Below, one piece after another: positions 45,354-54,370 of a DNA stretch of 64,000 bases. How positions within the stretch are numbered: position 1 is the first letter of the stretch; each line of letters opens with the position of its first letter. A program made the position numbers and the translations under genes. The notes beneath the pieces were generated by a model. The model was not told the origin of the DNA. It did not search any database and worked only from the letters and a program-made list of their open reading frames with translations. Source of the stretch: Limnovirga sp038203525 (lineage in GTDB: Bacteria > Bacteroidota > Bacteroidia > Chitinophagales > Chitinophagaceae); NCBI GenBank assembly GCA_038203525.1, contig JBBRDW010000005.1, positions 1 to 64,000 of the forward strand. The letters are read 5' to 3'.

Positions 45354-46250
45354 TCAAAACAGATTCGGGTAATCGCTTATAATGCCATCTACGCCCAAAT
45401 TTTTCAGCCTTTCAATTTCTGTTTTGTTATTCACTGTCCACGGTATAATTTTTATACCGGTGTTATGACATTGTTTAACCAATAATGGCGTAACAAGTTG
45501 GTAAGCCGGGCTGTAAATGGTGGGAATAAACCCCAGCTCCTTTAGCTGTAAGGCAAATGATTTTTTATCAAATTCTTCAATAAGTAAAGCAGTTTTAATA
45601 GCAGGGTAATGTTCATGCAAATATTGCAGCGTTCGTTTATCAAAAGACTGAATAATGGTTCGGTCTTCAATTCCTTTTTCTTTTATTACAGCCATCAGCA
45701 GTTCTACAAATTCAGCCGGTTTGGGATGATAAATACCGTCGCCTGCAGGGTCGCTTTTTGTTTCAATATTATAAAAGACCGGCGGCCTTTTACGGGTCAT
45801 CATAAACGCTGATACGCTGTCAATAACATCTTTAAGTAAAGGCTTTATAGCTTTTATTTTTTGCTGCTGCGGAAAATGGGGGTGCGGCTTTAAACCTACG
45901 TCAAAATTCTTCACTTCATCATAGGTCATGTTATAAATATTCAGGCTTTTCTCTTCCTGAAGCGTTACAAAAATTCCATCTGGCTTTGTTGTAATCTCGT
46001 GGTTAAAGAAAGGTTCATGGCTCATAACTACCTGCGAATCTTTGGTAATAACCGCATCCATTTCCAGTGTAGTTACACCCAGGTCAATCGCATTAAGATA
46101 GGCTGGTATTGTATTTTCGGGCATTAACCCGCGGCAGCCACGGTGGCCCTCTTTATCAAAAACCGATGACAAAGCCGTATAAGAAGGATCAATATGCGAA
46201 TGGCAGCTCATCATTGAATAGATAATTGATAAAGAAAGCAATTTTTTCAT
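45354..46250 (-). CDS. Glycerophosphodiester phosphodiesterase, lipoprotein
   Basis: A 298-residue GDPD-family TIM barrel that hydrolyses glycerophosphodiesters to glycerol-3-phosphate and an alcohol. A lipoprotein signal ends at MMSC (residue about 16). The catalytic HRG motif is GHRGCRGLMPENTIPA (residues about 36-51); the metal ligands follow in LEMDAVITKD and SHEPFFN, and the C-terminus has IPWTVNN and GVDGIISDYP. Its start overlaps the stop of the upstream PaiB-like gene (ATGA), so the two are translationally coupled. Confidence 0.92.
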   Translation of the reverse strand: MKKLLSLSIIYSMMSCHSHIDPSYTALSSVFDKEGHRGCRGLMPENTIPAYLNAIDLGVTTLEMDAVITKDSQVVMSHEPFFNHEITTKPDGIFVTLQEEKSLNIYNMTYDEVKNFDVGLKPHPHFPQQQKIKAIKPLLKDVIDSVSAFMMTRKRPPVFYNIETKSDPAGDGIYHPKPAEFVELLMAVIKEKGIEDRTIIQSFDKRTLQYLHEHYPAIKTALLIEEFDKKSFALQLKELGFIPTIYSPAYQLVTPLLVKQCHNTGIKIIPWTVNNKTEIERLKNLGVDGIISDYPNLF

Positions 46251-46879
46251 CCTCTGAAAATTTGATTTTTGCGCTCCTGCATTTCTGATGCAATGCTACG
46301 TCCATCGGCATCCTGCTCTTTAAGATGGTTTATTATGTTTTCGTAGCTTTTTTTGTCGCGGTTCTGGCTAAGTTTAAATACATGGTCTATAGCTATAATT
46401 TCAATTTGAAAAGCCACAATCGCTTTCATCATATTGTCCAGATAACTGTTTTCCATGTTGTGCACAGCAGCCGGTGAATGTGCATCATTTTCGAAATGAC
46501 CGGTAAGTTTTTCCAGTATTTTATACAACCCTTCTTCATTCAAAAAATTTAAAATTCCTTTTGCATGTACAGCCTGGTAATTCCAGGTACTGGCCACCTG
46601 TTTGTTTTGGTACCATGATGCGCTTACATAGGTATGCGGACCGGAAAAAATTGCCAGCACATTCGGGTTTGTTTCAAACGCTTTGGTGTGTTCCTGTTTA
46701 CGCATGGTATGCGCAAGTAGAAAAAGCTTGTCGTCTCTTTGTTCGAGCAGCACTGGAATATGGGTAGCCACGGGTTTACCCTTGGCATCGGTGCCGCATA
46801 AAACAATGAACGGATGATGCTTCATAAATTCAATTACTTCTTTCTGGTTGCTGGCTTTGAAATAAGGGATGTTGTACAT
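46247..46879 (-). CDS. PaiB-like FMN-binding protein
   Basis: A 210-residue flavin-reductase-fold protein of the PaiB / FMN-binding negative regulator family. Near the N-terminus: IPYFKASNQKEVIEFMKHHPF and GKPVATHIPVLLE. The middle has FSGPHTYVSASWYQNKQVASTWNYQAVHAKG (residues about 77-107), typical of PaiB. In Bacillus PaiB influences sporulation and protease genes; in this family the usual activity is unclear. First gene of a two-gene unit with GDPD. The 253-nt gap upstream contains a right arm. Confidence 0.9.
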   Translation of the reverse strand: MYNIPYFKASNQKEVIEFMKHHPFIVLCGTDAKGKPVATHIPVLLEQRDDKLFLLAHTMRKQEHTKAFETNPNVLAIFSGPHTYVSASWYQNKQVASTWNYQAVHAKGILNFLNEEGLYKILEKLTGHFENDAHSPAAVHNMENSYLDNMMKAIVAFQIEIIAIDHVFKLSQNRDKKSYENIINHLKEQDADGRSIASEMQERKNQIFRG

Positions 46880-47035
46880 ATTTCTATTTTGGAGCTGTGG
46901 GCATTAACAATTATTGAAAATAGAGTTCAAATGATCTAACGAAATATTGAAGAAATTTACTCCGCGTACATCTGGCGCAACCTGTAAACAAAAGTTACAA
47001 CTCCTTTGCATACATTGCTGAATAGAATTATTACA

Positions 47036-47093
47036 GTACAAGAGTGCGACGCAAGTAAAGCCAACTTCTTTTACAAATGCCCGGCTAAAAAAA
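47036..47093 (+). repeat. Single right arm of the intergenic repeat family
   Basis: GTACAAGAGTGCGACGCAAG (47036-47055), TAAAGCC, then GCCCGGCTAAAAAAA. It lies 39 nt past the end of the minus-strand Mrp/ApbC gene. Confidence 0.85.
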
Positions 47094-47132
47094 TGCTTCA
47101 TTCATTCTTCATTGTTTATTTTTGAGTGTTCA

Positions 47133-48227
47133 TTACTCTGCCACTTCAATCATTGTTGTTGTGGACATATTTGCATTGCGCACGGCAATATTTCTTACCG
47201 TTGCCGAAGCAAAATCTTCGAAGGCCTTTTTGCTTAACGCATCGTCGCCCATCATAGCGGGTACGCCTGCATCGCCGCCTTCGCGTATACTTTGCACAAT
47301 GGGAATCTGGCCGAGGAAAGGCAGATCGTACTCGTCGGCAAGCCGCTTACCGCCATCTTTTCCGAAGATGTAATATTTATTGTTGGGCAATTCCTGCGGA
47401 GTGAAATAGGACATATTTTCTACCAACCCGATGATAGGCACATTGATTTGCGCCTGCCCAAACATAGCAATACCTTTTTTGGCATCTGCAAGCGCAACAT
47501 TTTGCGGGGTAGTAACAATTACTACACCCGTAACGGGTACGGTTTGCATAAGGGTTAAGTGTATGTCGCCGGTACCGGGTGGCATGTCTATAACAAGGTA
47601 ATCAAGTTCGCCCCAGTCAACTTCTGTTACAAACTGGCGGATGGCGCTGCTGGCCATGGGGCCACGCCAAACAACAGCATTTTTTTCATCGACAAGCAAA
47701 CCAATACTCATTAGTTTTAGGCCATAACGGTCAAGTGGAATTATCATTCCTTTGCCTTCTACATCTTTCATCATGGGCCTTTCGCCACGAACGCCAAACA
47801 TTATGGGTACACTTGGGCCATAAATATCAGCATCCATTAAACCCACTTTTGCACCGCCTTTTGCAAAAGCCAGTGCAAGGTTAGCGGCAACAGTGCTTTT
47901 ACCCACGCCTCCTTTGCCGCTAACTACGGCAATTATATTTTTAACGCCGGGCAAAACAGATTTGGCATCTTTACGGTTACTGGTAGTATGCGAAGTAAAG
48001 TTTACTTTTACCCTGGCAGCTTTACTAACCAGTATTTTTACCGCGTTAATGCAGGCGGACTGTATCATGTCTTTCATTGGGCAGGCCGGCGTGGTTAAAA
48101 CAACAGTAAAAGACACATCATCCCCCGCCACTTTTACGTCTTTTACCATGTTTAAGGTAACTATATCTTTACCAAGGTCTGGCTCCTGAACATTGCTTAA
48201 AGCCTTGAGAATATCGGTTTCAGTCAT
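47133..48227 (-). CDS. apbC: Mrp/ApbC iron-sulphur cluster carrier ATPase
   Basis: A 364-residue P-loop NTPase that carries and delivers Fe-S clusters in the cytosol. An N-terminal MIP18-type domain (residues about 1-90, ILKALSNVQEPDLGKDIVTL) precedes the deviant Walker A VVSGKGGVGKSTVAANLA near 107, DADIYGPSVP near 133 and the Walker B-side VIDMPPGTGD near 210. The NMSYF segment near 268 is usual, but the paired CXXC of many Mrp proteins is not seen here. The ATG at 48227 follows a GTG. A TAATTTTG box lies 36 nt upstream. Confidence 0.92.
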   Translation of the reverse strand: MTETDILKALSNVQEPDLGKDIVTLNMVKDVKVAGDDVSFTVVLTTPACPMKDMIQSACINAVKILVSKAARVKVNFTSHTTSNRKDAKSVLPGVKNIIAVVSGKGGVGKSTVAANLALAFAKGGAKVGLMDADIYGPSVPIMFGVRGERPMMKDVEGKGMIIPLDRYGLKLMSIGLLVDEKNAVVWRGPMASSAIRQFVTEVDWGELDYLVIDMPPGTGDIHLTLMQTVPVTGVVIVTTPQNVALADAKKGIAMFGQAQINVPIIGLVENMSYFTPQELPNNKYYIFGKDGGKRLADEYDLPFLGQIPIVQSIREGGDAGVPAMMGDDALSKKAFEDFASATVRNIAVRNANMSTTTMIEVAE

Positions 48228-48262
48228 CACACATTATTTTGTTAAAAAGAATTATTTTGGTG

Positions 48263-48270
48263 CAAAATTA
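48263..48270 (-). promoter_or_regulatory. Candidate -7 box for apbC
   Basis: TAATTTTG on the minus strand matches TAnnTTTG, 36 nt before the apbC ATG; the divergent gene at 48346 has TAAATTTG at 48299-48306 on the plus strand. Confidence 0.4.
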
Positions 48271-48345
48271 ATCTTCAAAGGGGTTATTTTGTTTTAAATA
48301 AATTTGCCTTCAACGGCAGCATACATTTAAACGACCTTTTACTGC

Positions 48346-48993
48346 ATGAAGCAATTTATACGTAGTCTCTTATTTTCTTCAATCATATTAATTTCGATTA
48401 ATCTGCATGCACAGACTAATGACGCCGGCCAAGATTCAGTTATACAGTTGTACGGAGTAGTAATGACTGCAGACAGCCTTGATGCAATACCTTCTGCGAG
48501 CGTAATAGTAGAAGATAAAATGCGCGGAACATTTACCAATGACCACGGTGTTTTTTCCATAGTAGTGCTTAAAGGTGACAAAGTACGCTTTTCCTGTATC
48601 GGTTTCAAAGACAGAATCATAAGCATACCCAGTAACCTGGAGGGCAACCAGTATAGCGTAATACAACTAATGATAAACGATACTGCATACCTGCCCGCAA
48701 CAATTTTAAAACCAAGACCCAGTAAAGCCCAATTTGAACGAGATTTCGTAAATATTGACGTGCCTGCCGACGCACTTGAAATAGCCCGCCAAAACAACAG
48801 CGAAGCCACCAGGCGCGCACTTATTGCTGCGTTGCCGGCAGATGGCCGCGAAGCCGTAAATTCATTAATGCGTCAAAATGCACAGAAATATACTTACATG
48901 GGTCAGGCTCCGCCGCAAAATATTTTCAATCCATTTGCGTGGGCCGAATTTATAAAGGCATGGAAACGGGGCGATTTTAAAAAGAAACCGTAG
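48346..48993 (+). CDS. Exported carboxypeptidase-regulatory-like domain protein
   Basis: A 215-residue secreted protein. A signal peptide (to about residue 23, LHAQ) is followed by one CarboxypepD_reg-like beta-sandwich (residues about 32-110: LYGVVMTADSLDAIPSASVI, then FTNDHGVFSIVVLKGDKVRF and SCIGFKDRII). The C-terminal 100 residues are helical and polar, with RRALIAALPADGREAVNSLM. This domain order without a barrel is frequent in Bacteroidota and uncharacterised. Divergent from apbC. Confidence 0.82.
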   Translation: MKQFIRSLLFSSIILISINLHAQTNDAGQDSVIQLYGVVMTADSLDAIPSASVIVEDKMRGTFTNDHGVFSIVVLKGDKVRFSCIGFKDRIISIPSNLEGNQYSVIQLMINDTAYLPATILKPRPSKAQFERDFVNIDVPADALEIARQNNSEATRRALIAALPADGREAVNSLMRQNAQKYTYMGQAPPQNIFNPFAWAEFIKAWKRGDFKKKP

Positions 48994-49015
48994 CCTTTCT
49001 ATATTTTAATAATTA

Positions 49016-49073
49016 TTTTTTTGAGCCAGGCACCACACTTTCATAGCGTCTTTGTTGCGTCGCACTCTTGTAC
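49016..49073 (+). repeat. Single left arm of the intergenic repeat family
   Basis: TTTTTTGAGCCAGGC, ATAGCGTC, then a perfect core GTTGCGTCGCACTCTTGTAC at 49054-49073. The next arm is the right arm at 50214, beyond the hydroxyacyl-CoA dehydrogenase. The rest of the 275-nt gap holds nothing I recognise. Confidence 0.88.
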
Positions 49074-49268
49074 TTTCAATTCATTATTCGGCACATGCCA
49101 GTCAGCATAATTATTGCGCGGCCTGTTATTTTCCAAGAAGAGAAAGCCGATGAGCATCATTAGTTTTCCTCAAATCTGCTTACCTATTTTAGTAACGGTT
49201 GAACACTTACATTTGTATTCTTCCTAAAAAATAAATTCCCCGCGAAAGGCGGGATGGAGGTTTTATCT

Positions 49269-50159
49269 ATGCAAAATATTTCTGTAATAGGCGCAGGCAC
49301 TATGGGTAACGGCATTGCCCATGTATTTGCTCAAAACGGTTTTACTGTAACTCTAATTGATGTAAACATTGCACAACTTGAAAAAGCATTAGTTACCATT
49401 ACCAAAAACCTTGACCGGCAGGTTTCAAAAGCCACTTTAACCGAAGAACAAAAGCATGCAACGCTTGCAAATATTACACTACTGCCGAACATCGCGGAAG
49501 GTGTAAAAAATGCCGAACTGGTGGTCGAAGCGGCAACGGAAAATACAGAACTCAAACTTCAAATCTTCAGGCAAATCGATGAGGCAGCACCCGCCGGATG
49601 TATACTGGCGTCAAATACTTCGTCTATTTCTATCACTAAGATTGCTTCTGTTACAAAAAGGCCTGAGCTGGTAATTGGTATGCACTTTATGAACCCGGTA
49701 CCGGTGATGAAACTGGTGGAAATAATCAATGGTTATGCAACAAACAAACACGTTACACAAACTATTGTTGGGCTAAGCAGGCAATTGAGTAAAGTACCTT
49801 GTGTAGTAAATGACTATCCTGGTTTTATTGCAAACAGGATATTGATGCCGATGCTAAACGAAGCCATTTTTAGTTTATACGAAGGTATTGCAGGTGTGGA
49901 AGAAATTGACACCATCATGAAACTTGGCATGGCTCACCCGATGGGGCCGTTACAATTGGCCGACTTTATAGGCCTTGATGTTTGCCTGAGTATTTTAAAA
50001 GTTTTATACGATGGTTTTGGCAATACAAAGTATGCCCCCTGCCCCTTACTGGTAAATATGGTTATGGCCAAAAAGCTGGGTATAAAAACCGGCGAGGGAT
50101 TTTATACCTATACCCCCGGATCAAAAGAGCTGGCAGTAAGCGCCATGTTCAACAAATAA
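49269..50159 (+). CDS. 3-hydroxybutyryl-CoA dehydrogenase
   Basis: A 296-residue NAD-dependent 3-hydroxyacyl-CoA dehydrogenase of the single-function Hbd/PaaH type. The Rossmann motif VIGAGTMGNGIAHVFAQNG is at residues about 5-23, then LASNTSSISI near 112, the catalytic His/Glu region GMHFMNPVPVMKLVEII near 135, and NDYPGFIANRILMPMLNEAI near 178. ATG 49269 is preferred to 49254 because GGAGG (49256-49260) gives a well-spaced ribosome site, 8 nt away; in the longer frame that site would be coding. It lies between two single repeat arms facing each other. Confidence 0.93.
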   Translation: MQNISVIGAGTMGNGIAHVFAQNGFTVTLIDVNIAQLEKALVTITKNLDRQVSKATLTEEQKHATLANITLLPNIAEGVKNAELVVEAATENTELKLQIFRQIDEAAPAGCILASNTSSISITKIASVTKRPELVIGMHFMNPVPVMKLVEIINGYATNKHVTQTIVGLSRQLSKVPCVVNDYPGFIANRILMPMLNEAIFSLYEGIAGVEEIDTIMKLGMAHPMGPLQLADFIGLDVCLSILKVLYDGFGNTKYAPCPLLVNMVMAKKLGIKTGEGFYTYTPGSKELAVSAMFNK

Positions 50160-50213
50160 TAAGTGAGCATATATTTTTTGAATAAGTGCAGTTGCCGAAT
50201 ATTGTTACTGAAT

Positions 50214-50290
50214 GTACAAGCGTGCGACGACCGACTTGGCGGGGCAAGCTGCATCGGAAGATTCATAGCAATTCAATAGCTGGGCTCAAA
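50214..50290 (+). repeat. Right arm with internal insertion
   Basis: GTACAAGCGTGCGACG, then about 20 extra nt containing GGGGCAAGCTGCA, then TCGGAAG and GCTGGGCTCAAAA. The inserted GGGGCAAGCTGCA is the complement of the insertion in the left arm 28226-28306. Confidence 0.78.
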
Positions 50291-50353
50291 ATTGTCTTTG
50301 TGTTTTCTTTCTTTTAAAGATTTGAACCAGGGCCTATATACATTGCAATTGTT

Positions 50354-50361
50354 TAGTTTTG
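50354..50361 (+). promoter_or_regulatory. Candidate -7 box for the BT_3928-type gene
   Basis: TAGTTTTG matches TAnnTTTG, 28 nt before the ATG at 50390. Confidence 0.38.
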
Positions 50362-50389
50362 TTCAACTGGTTTGCAAAAATTTTACCGC

Positions 50390-51553
50390 ATGAAAAAATC
50401 GCTGGTTGTTATTAGGTGGATTGTTGGCTTACTTTTTATTTTTTCGGGTCTCATTAAAGCAAACGACCCACTGGGCCTGAGTTATAAAATGCAGGAGTTT
50501 TTTGAAGTGTGGGGCCTTAGCAGCCTAAATGGCTTCACGCTTTCTCTTTCGCTTGTTATGAATGTATTTGAAGTGCTTGCAGGTGTGGCTGTTATTATAG
50601 GCTGGCGCATGCGGCTTTTTAGTTGGTTGTTACTGTTGTTGATCATTTTCTTTTGTTTCTTAACAGCCTACGCTTACCTGAGTGGTAATATTAAAACATG
50701 TGGCTGTTTTGGTGACTGTATTCCGCTTACACCGTTAACCTCTTTTATAAAGGATCTTTTGCTGCTACTGCTAATATTGGTATTGTTTTTTAACTGGAAA
50801 AAAATTAAACCGGCAGTCGCAGCTCCATTACCGCAGGTGTTGCTAATAATTTGCGTTTCAAGTACAATTTACCTTCAATATTATGTAATGAACCACCTTC
50901 CTTTAAAAGACTGTTTGCCATTTAAAAAGGGAGCCAATATTATTGAAAGCATGAAAGTACCTGCAGGCGCCCCTGCTGACAGCATTGTGCTAACGTTTAA
51001 ATACAAAAAGAACGGTCAGCTAATGGAGTTTGACGCCAACAGTTTTCCCGCAGATTTTGATTCTACTTACGAATTTGTAGAACGCTACCAAAAAACCGTT
51101 AAGAAAGGTTTTGAACCTGCTATCGTTGATTTTAGTTTGCAGAGTTTAAAAGGTAACGATATAACGGTTTCTGTACTTAACCAGGGCAATTATTATGTAA
51201 TGCTTTTGGTAAATGATTTCTCGAACAGCGAAAAATGGCGCAACAAAGATTTCGATTCCCTTGAAGCAAAACTTGCTGCTAAACATCTTCCACTTTTCAT
51301 TGTAACTTCTGAGAAAGATAAGGCCATTGAATTTTTTGGTACCAATAATAAAAACATAAGGATACTGATAGGCGACGGCACTGTTATAAAAACTGCTGCC
51401 CGGGTAAACCCTACGTATTTTGTTATGCAGCTTGCCAATATTAAATATAAATATAGCTACCAAGATATTAATATGGTAATGGAAGCAATTAATGCAGCAC
51501 CGGTAAATGAATATTATGATGATTTTGATATTCAATTCGATACTGGACAATAA
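50390..51553 (+). CDS. BT_3928-type membrane protein (DoxX/MauE-like plus redox-like domain)
   Basis: A 387-residue inner-membrane protein. Four transmembrane helices in the first 140 residues form a DoxX/MauE-like domain (IVGLLFIFSGLIKANDPLG, MNVFEVLAGVAVIIGWRMRL, LFSWLLLLLIIFFCFLTAYAY, LLLLLLILVLFFNW). A CGCFGDC motif (residues about 105-111) sits between helices three and four. A fifth helix precedes a periplasmic thioredoxin-like region (residues about 215-370) without an obvious CXXC. This matches the BT_3928 family as I recall it; role unproven, possibly disulphide chemistry. ATG 50390 chosen over the upstream in-frame start, which adds only 6 residues. Confidence 0.82.
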   Translation: MKKSLVVIRWIVGLLFIFSGLIKANDPLGLSYKMQEFFEVWGLSSLNGFTLSLSLVMNVFEVLAGVAVIIGWRMRLFSWLLLLLIIFFCFLTAYAYLSGNIKTCGCFGDCIPLTPLTSFIKDLLLLLLILVLFFNWKKIKPAVAAPLPQVLLIICVSSTIYLQYYVMNHLPLKDCLPFKKGANIIESMKVPAGAPADSIVLTFKYKKNGQLMEFDANSFPADFDSTYEFVERYQKTVKKGFEPAIVDFSLQSLKGNDITVSVLNQGNYYVMLLVNDFSNSEKWRNKDFDSLEAKLAAKHLPLFIVTSEKDKAIEFFGTNNKNIRILIGDGTVIKTAARVNPTYFVMQLANIKYKYSYQDINMVMEAINAAPVNEYYDDFDIQFDTGQ

Positions 51554-51690
51554 TAATGCCCGCTAATTTTGTTGAACAGCACTGCATTGCGTATTTGCAG
51601 CATTAAAAAATAACACCGAAACAGTTAGATATATGCGGCAACTTTATGAAATTTGCTTTCTTAAAACACCAGTCTAAAAATTATAAAATT

Positions 51691-52137
51691 ATGCGCACAA
51701 TAAACGAAGTACTTCAGCAGAAAGGCCCGCATTTTAATTACATAGATTCAGACGCTACAGTTCTTGATGCCATTAAAGTAATGAAGAATGAGAACATCAG
51801 CTATCTGATAGTCAATGAAAATGATACCTATGCGGGCATAATATCTGAACGGGATTATACCCATAAAGTAATCCTCGAAAACAAACATTCGGCAACTACA
51901 ATGGTGAAAGAAATTATGACGAAAGATTTCCCCATTGTTAGCGGATCTAATACCGCCGAGCAATGTATGGTTATCATGAATGCCGCCAAAAGCCGCTACC
52001 TGCCTGTGTATGATGGACTTGAATTTAGAGGCATCATCACCATACACGATTTAATGCGCGAAGCCATCCTGGAGAACGAAAAAAGTTCAGAGCCTATGAA
52101 AGAAGCACTTAACAACAGATCACTTAAATTTTATTAG
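51691..52137 (+). CDS. Paired CBS-domain protein
   Basis: A 148-residue soluble protein made of two CBS motifs (residues about 14-62 and 78-130): DSDATVLDAIKVMKNENISYLIV with ERDYTHKVI, then MTKDFPIVSGSNTAEQCMVIM with GIITIHDLMREAI. Such stand-alone pairs usually bind AMP, ATP or SAM and regulate a partner. ATG 51691 is used because the upstream 15 residues (from 51646) look like leader sequence. Convergent with the DUF721 gene, 11 nt apart. Confidence 0.88.
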   Translation: MRTINEVLQQKGPHFNYIDSDATVLDAIKVMKNENISYLIVNENDTYAGIISERDYTHKVILENKHSATTMVKEIMTKDFPIVSGSNTAEQCMVIMNAAKSRYLPVYDGLEFRGIITIHDLMREAILENEKSSEPMKEALNNRSLKFY

Positions 52138-52148
52138 CAGCAAACTAC

Positions 52149-52430
52149 TCAGCGTATCACCACCTGTTTAACTACGGTTTCACCCATCGTTTCATTTATG
52201 CGTTCTATTATTTTATCTTTCTGATAAACAAGTTCTTGTTTAAGCGGGCCAACGGAAGTATGTATAAATAAAGTGTGGTTAATAATCTCAATTTTATCGG
52301 TGTGTTTGGCAATCGTTTTACCCATTATTTCGGCCCAAATGCTCTCTATCTGCGCCGCATGCACACCGTTTTTCAATTTGCTTTTATCCAAAAACTGTTT
52401 AAGCGCCTCCCCAATTTGTAAGTAAGCCAT
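52149..52430 (-). CDS. DUF721 (DciA-like) protein
   Basis: A 93-residue protein of the DUF721 family, related to DciA, the helicase-associated initiation factor of many bacteria. It opens LQIGEALKQFLDKSKLKNG, then IESIWAEIMGKTIAKHTDKI and LFIHTSVGPLKQELVYQKDKII, the typical short KH-like fold. ATG 52430 fits the family start better than the longer frame at 52466. Whether it works with DnaB here is inference. Confidence 0.85.
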   Translation of the reverse strand: MAYLQIGEALKQFLDKSKLKNGVHAAQIESIWAEIMGKTIAKHTDKIEIINHTLFIHTSVGPLKQELVYQKDKIIERINETMGETVVKQVVIR

Positions 52431-52490
52431 AGTGTAAAAGTAAATACAAAGCCACCGCGCAGGCAAATATTTTATAAACAGTATGCTATA

Positions 52491-52760
52491 TTTTTTTTTG
52501 ACCCGGCCTTCATTTCTTTATCAAGCTTTACTTGCGTCGCACACTTGTACGGCAAATCTTTATTCAGCTTTTACCTTAGCGTAGATTAACGCGAAGCTCG
52601 TTTGCAATTAAATATGCATTTATTCTCCACTTTAAAAGTTATGCACTATATGCACTAAAACCTGTTTGCAAACGGTAAACTCCACAGTTCAATTTCTGCC
52701 CTGCCGATGAACGGATTGCGACGCAACCAGGATGCCATAGGGTACAAATGCCGGTATTGC
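52491..52760. repeat. Intergenic inverted-repeat element (A left arm, B right arm)
   Basis: Left arm 52491-52550: TTTTTTTTTGACCCGGC, AAGCTTTAC, then TTGCGTCGCACACTTGTAC. Right arm 52704-52760: CGATGAACGGATTGCGACG, CAACC, GATGCC, then GCCGGTATTGC. The loop is about 153 nt; its first 40 nt resemble those after the left arm at 33493. It fills the gap between the divergent DUF721 and FAD-oxidoreductase genes; the remaining ~125 nt before 52887 are AT-rich without a clear feature. Confidence 0.82.
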
Positions 52761-52886
52761 AAAGCATTTAAGTGAAGAACTAAATACTAACAGGTAAAAA
52801 AATTTGAAGCTAAAAAAAATCTTATCATAATTTAATTATCTTGTGGGCTCCATTTCTATGAAACACTAACCAAAAAAACCAAGCAC

Positions 52887-54224
52887 ATGAATGTAGCTGT
52901 TATAGGTGCCGGCCCAACAGGCCTAAGTCTGGCTTATGAATTAACAAGAAAAGGTATTAATGTAGATGTGTATGAAAGAGACAGTATTCCCGGTGGCCTT
53001 GCCAAGAGCATTACGCTCTGGGATGAGGAAGTTGAAGTAGGCCCTCATTACCTTACCGAAAATCTTGACAGTGGCGTAAAAGACCTCTTACGAAACGTAA
53101 TTGCAGATGATCAGCTTCACCGCTACGAACGCAAAACCCGCATTTATATTGATGACAAATTTTTCATTTATCCGCCCGGTGCGGTAAACCTGATTAAGAA
53201 CCTGGGTTTCTTTAAAACGATACAAGCAGGGTTTTCTTACATGATGCAGATAGTAAGTCCTTCTAAAGATAATGGCAGCGTGGAGTCTTTTATTACCCGC
53301 AACCTGGGAACTTACCTGTATAAAAATTTCTTTAAAGAATATTCCGAAAAGCTTTGGGGCACACCCTGCAGCACATTAGACGAAAGCTATGGCAAAATAA
53401 TGATTGGTTTTGGAAACCTTACCCGTTTGCAAACGCTAAAAAAATATTTTGCAAAAAAAGATATACTGGAGTTCAGCAAAAACCTTTATCCCAAAGGTGG
53501 CATGAATGTTTTATGGAACAGCCTTACCGAAAAAGTAAGAGAGCAAGGTGGTACCGTTACTTTTGGCGCCGTTATACAACAGGTTATAGCAGAAGATAAA
53601 AAAGTTAAAGGACTACAGTTTGCAGATGGTACCGTAAAGCCTTACGATTACGTTATTTCCACCATCCCCGAAGGCATTATGCTGCGCATGATGCCCGGCG
53701 TTCCAAAGAAAATATTCGAAGACCTGGCCACTATTAAAACACGCTGTGTCATCTGTGTATTTTTACATGTGGAGCATTGCGATCTTATTGACTCTAACAG
53801 TGTATTTATTTATACCAACAAAGTAATAGCCGCCAGAATTACCAATTACAACGCGTTTAGAAACGAAGCGGGTAACGATGTTATGTCAATCGAATACTGG
53901 ACCAGCGATACAGATGAATTATGGCTTGCCCCACCAGAAAAAATTATTGCGGTAGTTGAAAAAGATTTGAAACAGTTTAAAGGCCACGAAAAAGTAAAAA
54001 TAAAAGACACCAAGATCATTAAGCTCAGAAATGCATACCAAGTACCATTCCCCGATCTTAAATTTATAAAAGCAGATGCAGCCAATTATTTAAAAGAATT
54101 TAACGGCCTATTAATTACCGGCCGCGCCAACCAAACCAATTTTAACTACGGCATGGGCGATGCCCTGGCCGAAGGAGTTAATAAAGCCCGGGAAATAATG
54201 GCAAAGGACGGGATAACCGCGTAA
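52887..54224 (+). CDS. FAD-dependent amine-oxidase-like protein (UDP-galactopyranose-mutase/protoporphyrinogen-oxidase fold)
   Basis: A 445-residue flavoprotein. The dinucleotide motif VAVIGAGPTGLSLAYELTRKG is at residues about 3-23, followed by VYERDSIPGGLAKS near 31 and GPHYL near 52. The middle region (NLGTYLYKNFFKEYSEKLWG, residues about 138-157) is shared by NAD(P)-binding_8 proteins near polysaccharide genes. The C-terminus has the flavin-site ITGRANQTNFNYGMGDALAEG. It may act on a nucleotide sugar or a lipid; I cannot tell which. Confidence 0.82.
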   Translation: MNVAVIGAGPTGLSLAYELTRKGINVDVYERDSIPGGLAKSITLWDEEVEVGPHYLTENLDSGVKDLLRNVIADDQLHRYERKTRIYIDDKFFIYPPGAVNLIKNLGFFKTIQAGFSYMMQIVSPSKDNGSVESFITRNLGTYLYKNFFKEYSEKLWGTPCSTLDESYGKIMIGFGNLTRLQTLKKYFAKKDILEFSKNLYPKGGMNVLWNSLTEKVREQGGTVTFGAVIQQVIAEDKKVKGLQFADGTVKPYDYVISTIPEGIMLRMMPGVPKKIFEDLATIKTRCVICVFLHVEHCDLIDSNSVFIYTNKVIAARITNYNAFRNEAGNDVMSIEYWTSDTDELWLAPPEKIIAVVEKDLKQFKGHEKVKIKDTKIIKLRNAYQVPFPDLKFIKADAANYLKEFNGLLITGRANQTNFNYGMGDALAEGVNKAREIMAKDGITA

Positions 54225-54311
54225 GTTTCTAAAATTGTCTAGCTGGTGTGCAGGTCATTTTATTTTAAACCAGCAGGTGAATTTTTCAAATCCAGGTCTC
54301 TGAAGAAAGAA

Positions 54312-54370
54312 ATTTTTTTGTACCCAGCCACACAGCTGTATTCATCTTTTCTTGCGTCGCACTCTTGTAC
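54312..54370 (+). repeat. Single left arm of the intergenic repeat family
   Basis: TTTTTTTGTACCCAGCC, TTCATC, then TTGCGTCGCACTCTTGTAC (54352-54370). The next arm is the right arm at 56230, beyond rimM and the dehydrogenase gene. Confidence 0.85.
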
